The translations under genes and the position numbers were made by a program. Below are positions 62,567 through 64,000 of a stretch of DNA of 64,000 nt, in pieces. Every line of letters begins with the position of its first letter. The first letter of the stretch is position 1. Source of the DNA: Cryobacterium sp. MLB-32. Its GTDB lineage: Bacteria; Actinomycetota; Actinomycetes; Actinomycetales; Microbacteriaceae. Under the pieces are notes generated by a model, which made no database searches, was not told the DNA's origin, and worked only from the letters and a program-made list of their open reading frames with translations. Location: the NCBI RefSeq assembly GCF_000738085.1, contig NZ_JPRS01000015.1, positions 1 to 64,000 of the forward strand, given 5' to 3'.

Positions 62567-62592
62567 GTGCCCATGCCGAGAGGCATGGGCAC
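62567..62592 (-). terminator. Strong hairpin between yajC and secD
   Basis: Perfect 11-bp arms GTGCCCATGCC (62567-62577) and GGCATGGGCAC (62582-62592) with a 4-nt loop fill most of the 63-bp gap. No T tract follows, so it may be a partial terminator or an mRNA processing or stability element that sets secD relative to yajC. Confidence 0.5.
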
Positions 62593-62605
62593 GGTGTGGG
62601 GTGTG

Positions 62606-62989
62606 TTACGCGTCGCCCTTTTTGGGCTGGTTGTCGTTGTCGTCACCGTCAACGCGCTGCCCGAATTCGGGTTCGCCCATCGACTCGATGGACGGGCTGT
62701 CGTCGAGGCCTTCGGCCGACTCGGGCACGACAGGCTCAACCACGCGGGCGATCGTCTGGCGGTGGATGTTCACGATCGTTCCGGGAGCGATGAGCAGCGC
62801 CACCTTGTTCTCTTCTTCGTCGATGGACACGATCGTGCCGTACATGCCGAAGTTGGTCATGACGTCGGCGCCGGCGACCATGGTCGCCTGCAAGGCTTCC
62901 TGATCGCGCTTGCGCTTACGTCCGTTACGGAACATGAAGAATACGAGCATCGCCAAAACCGCGAGCATGACAAGAGTCAACGGATCCAT
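62606..62989 (-). CDS. yajC: Preprotein translocase subunit YajC
   Basis: Small accessory of the SecDF complex. It has one N-terminal membrane helix (about 3-19, PLTLVMLAVLAMLVFFMF), then basic RNGRKRKRDQEAL, the YajC core MVAGADVMTNFGMYGTIVSIDEEENKVALLIAPG and an acidic C-terminal tail of about 45 residues. The family norm is nearer 90-110 residues, so this one (127) is long, mostly from the tail. It lies between ruvB and secD, a common actinobacterial order. Confidence 0.95.
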   Translation of the reverse strand: MDPLTLVMLAVLAMLVFFMFRNGRKRKRDQEALQATMVAGADVMTNFGMYGTIVSIDEEENKVALLIAPGTIVNIHRQTIARVVEPVVPESAEGLDDSPSIESMGEPEFGQRVDGDDNDNQPKKGDA

Positions 62990-63061
62990 AGAACTGTGAG
63001 ACCTTCCGATTGCGGCCCGAGGGCCGAAGCTTGTATGGGTGGCTCAAAGAGCCAAATTGAA

Positions 63062-64000
63062 TTATAGGTCATCGAGTGTCAGAGCGACCTGAGGATCACT
63101 CAATCCGAAGTGTCGCCATGCCGCAGCGGTGGCGACGCGCCCACGAGGGGTGCGCGTGAGGAAGCCTATCCTCACGAGGAACGGCTCAACGACAGCTTCA
63201 ATCGTTTCGGACTCCTCGCCGACCGATACGGAAAGCGTGTTCAGCCCCACCGGCCCTCCACCGAAGCGGGTGAGGATGATCTTCATCACCTCGCGATCCA
63301 GCCGATCCAGTCCGATCTCGTCCACGTCGTACAGCTCCAGGGCGGCGTGTACGGCCGCCAAGTCCGCTTCGCCGCCGTGCACGAGAGCGTAGTCCCGCAC
63401 TCGCCGCAGCAGTCGATTGGCGATTCGCGGTGTCCCCCGGCATCGACCGGCAATCTCAGCCAGGGCGCGCGTGCCGATTGGCAGGTTGATCAGCGACGCC
63501 GCCCGGGCGAGCACCTGCTCCAGTTCGCTGTCGGCATAAAACTCGAGATGGGCGGTGAATCCAAACCGGTCGCGCAGCGGGTTGGGCAGCAGACCGGACC
63601 GTGTCGTCGCGCCCACGAGAGTGAACGGCGCAAGCTCAAGCGGAACGGACGTAGCGCCGGCACCCTTGCCCACCATGATGTCGATTCGGAAGTCTTCCAT
63701 GGCGAGGTACAGCATTTCTTCGGCGGACCGCGCCATGCGGTGGATCTCGTCGATGAACAGGACCTCCCCCGGGATCAGCGAGGAAAGCACCGCCGCGAGG
63801 TCACCGGCATGCTGGATCGCAGGTCCGCTCGACATCCGCAGCGGACGATTACCCTCATAGGCGATGATCATGGCCAGGGTGGTCTTGCCCAACCCTGGAG
63901 GCCCGGCGAGCAGGATGTGGTCCGGCGTGCGGTTCTGCATAGTGGCGGCCGTGAGCATGAGCTGTAGCTGCCCGCGTACCTTGTGTTGGCCGACGAACTC
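63062..64000 (-). CDS. ruvB: Holliday junction helicase RuvB (5' end cut by window edge)
   Basis: Hexameric AAA+ motor that drives branch migration with RuvA. The reading frame continues to the right edge ([16 protein letters not shown] before the first internal Met), so the N-terminus is missing. Walker [19 protein letters not shown], Walker [27 protein letters not shown] and the C-terminal winged-helix part ([21 protein letters not shown]) are present. The visible 313 residues are most of the protein. It precedes yajC-secD-secF on the same strand. Confidence 0.95.
   Translation of the reverse strand, partial: EFVGQHKVRGQLQLMLTAATMQNRTPDHILLAGPPGLGKTTLAMIIAYEGNRPLRMSSGPAIQHAGDLAAVLSSLIPGEVLFIDEIHRMARSAEEMLYLAMEDFRIDIMVGKGAGATSVPLELAPFTLVGATTRSGLLPNPLRDRFGFTAHLEFYADSELEQVLARAASLINLPIGTRALAEIAGRCRGTPRIANRLLRRVRDYALVHGGEADLAAVHAALELYDVDEIGLDRLDREVMKIILTRFGGGPVGLNTLSVSVGEESETIEAVVEPFLVRIGFLTRTPRGRVATAAAWRHFGLSDPQVALTLDDL

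Noticed and set aside
61028-63067. 679-codon plus-strand open frame opposite secD and yajC
   Set aside because: It spans three genes and an intergenic hairpin on the other strand, has no family motif, and is explained by codon bias.

Overview
The window is a contiguous piece of a high-GC actinobacterial chromosome, most likely Microbacteriaceae (Cryobacterium-like; this is inference). Supporting signs are GC-rich codon use, GTG/TTG starts, a fused mIHF-guanylate kinase, an ATPase-dead PriA, tryptophan-operon membrane proteins, and the gene order rpsD-DUF948-alaS-ruvX-mltG-aroE-aroC-aroK-aroB / aroQ-efp-nusB / pyrR-pyrB-pyrC-carA-carB-pyrF. I saw no rRNA, tRNA, CRISPR array, transposase or prophage.

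Layout, left to right, almost everything on the minus strand. 1-214: a 30-bp tandem repeat and the pyk terminator. 215-17.2 kb: pyk, gltD, gltB, lgt, then a his-trp supercluster (trpA-trpB-trpC-two small membrane proteins-trpE-hisI-hisF-hisG-hisE) and rpe. 17.2-19.3 kb: a lipoprotein, a plus-strand DUF7144 membrane protein and a methyltransferase. 19.4-28.5 kb: rsmB-fmt-priA-metK-coaBC-rpoZ-gmk-pyrF. 28.5-36.4 kb: the rest of the pyrimidine operon (carB-carA-PH-like protein-pyrC-pyrB-pyrR), headed by a PyrR-type RNA loop over the pyrR ribosome-binding site. 36.5-39.0 kb: a DsbA-like protein, nusB, efp and aroQ. 39.0-43.2 kb: an accessory block splitting the aro cluster, with a small unknown gene and a plus-strand cassette of GAF regulator, aldehyde dehydrogenase and DUF779 protein. 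43.2-53.0 kb: aroB-aroK-aroC-aroE-mltG-ruvX-alaS-two small membrane proteins-rpsD. 53.2-57.5 kb: rarA on the minus strand, then plus-strand cyclophilin, DUF349 protein and an AbiEi-like protein. 57.5-64 kb: relA, secF, secD, yajC and the start-truncated ruvB (cut by the window edge).

The gene sets fit together: glutamate synthase supplies amino groups for histidine, tryptophan and pyrimidine synthesis; rpe links to pentose phosphate and PRPP supply; the aro genes make chorismate for TrpE; and trpF is absent here, as expected where actinobacterial PriA (HisA/TrpF) does that step.

The main oddities are three reading frames (hisG, metK, DUF349), each broken by what looks like exactly one missing base and probably sequencing error; the mIHF-Gmk fusion; a PriA without helicase motifs that carries a dispersed repeat in frame; the PyrR operator-like hairpin; and the aldehyde cassette. 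I found no clear new defence or mobile system. This is mainly a core-metabolism region.
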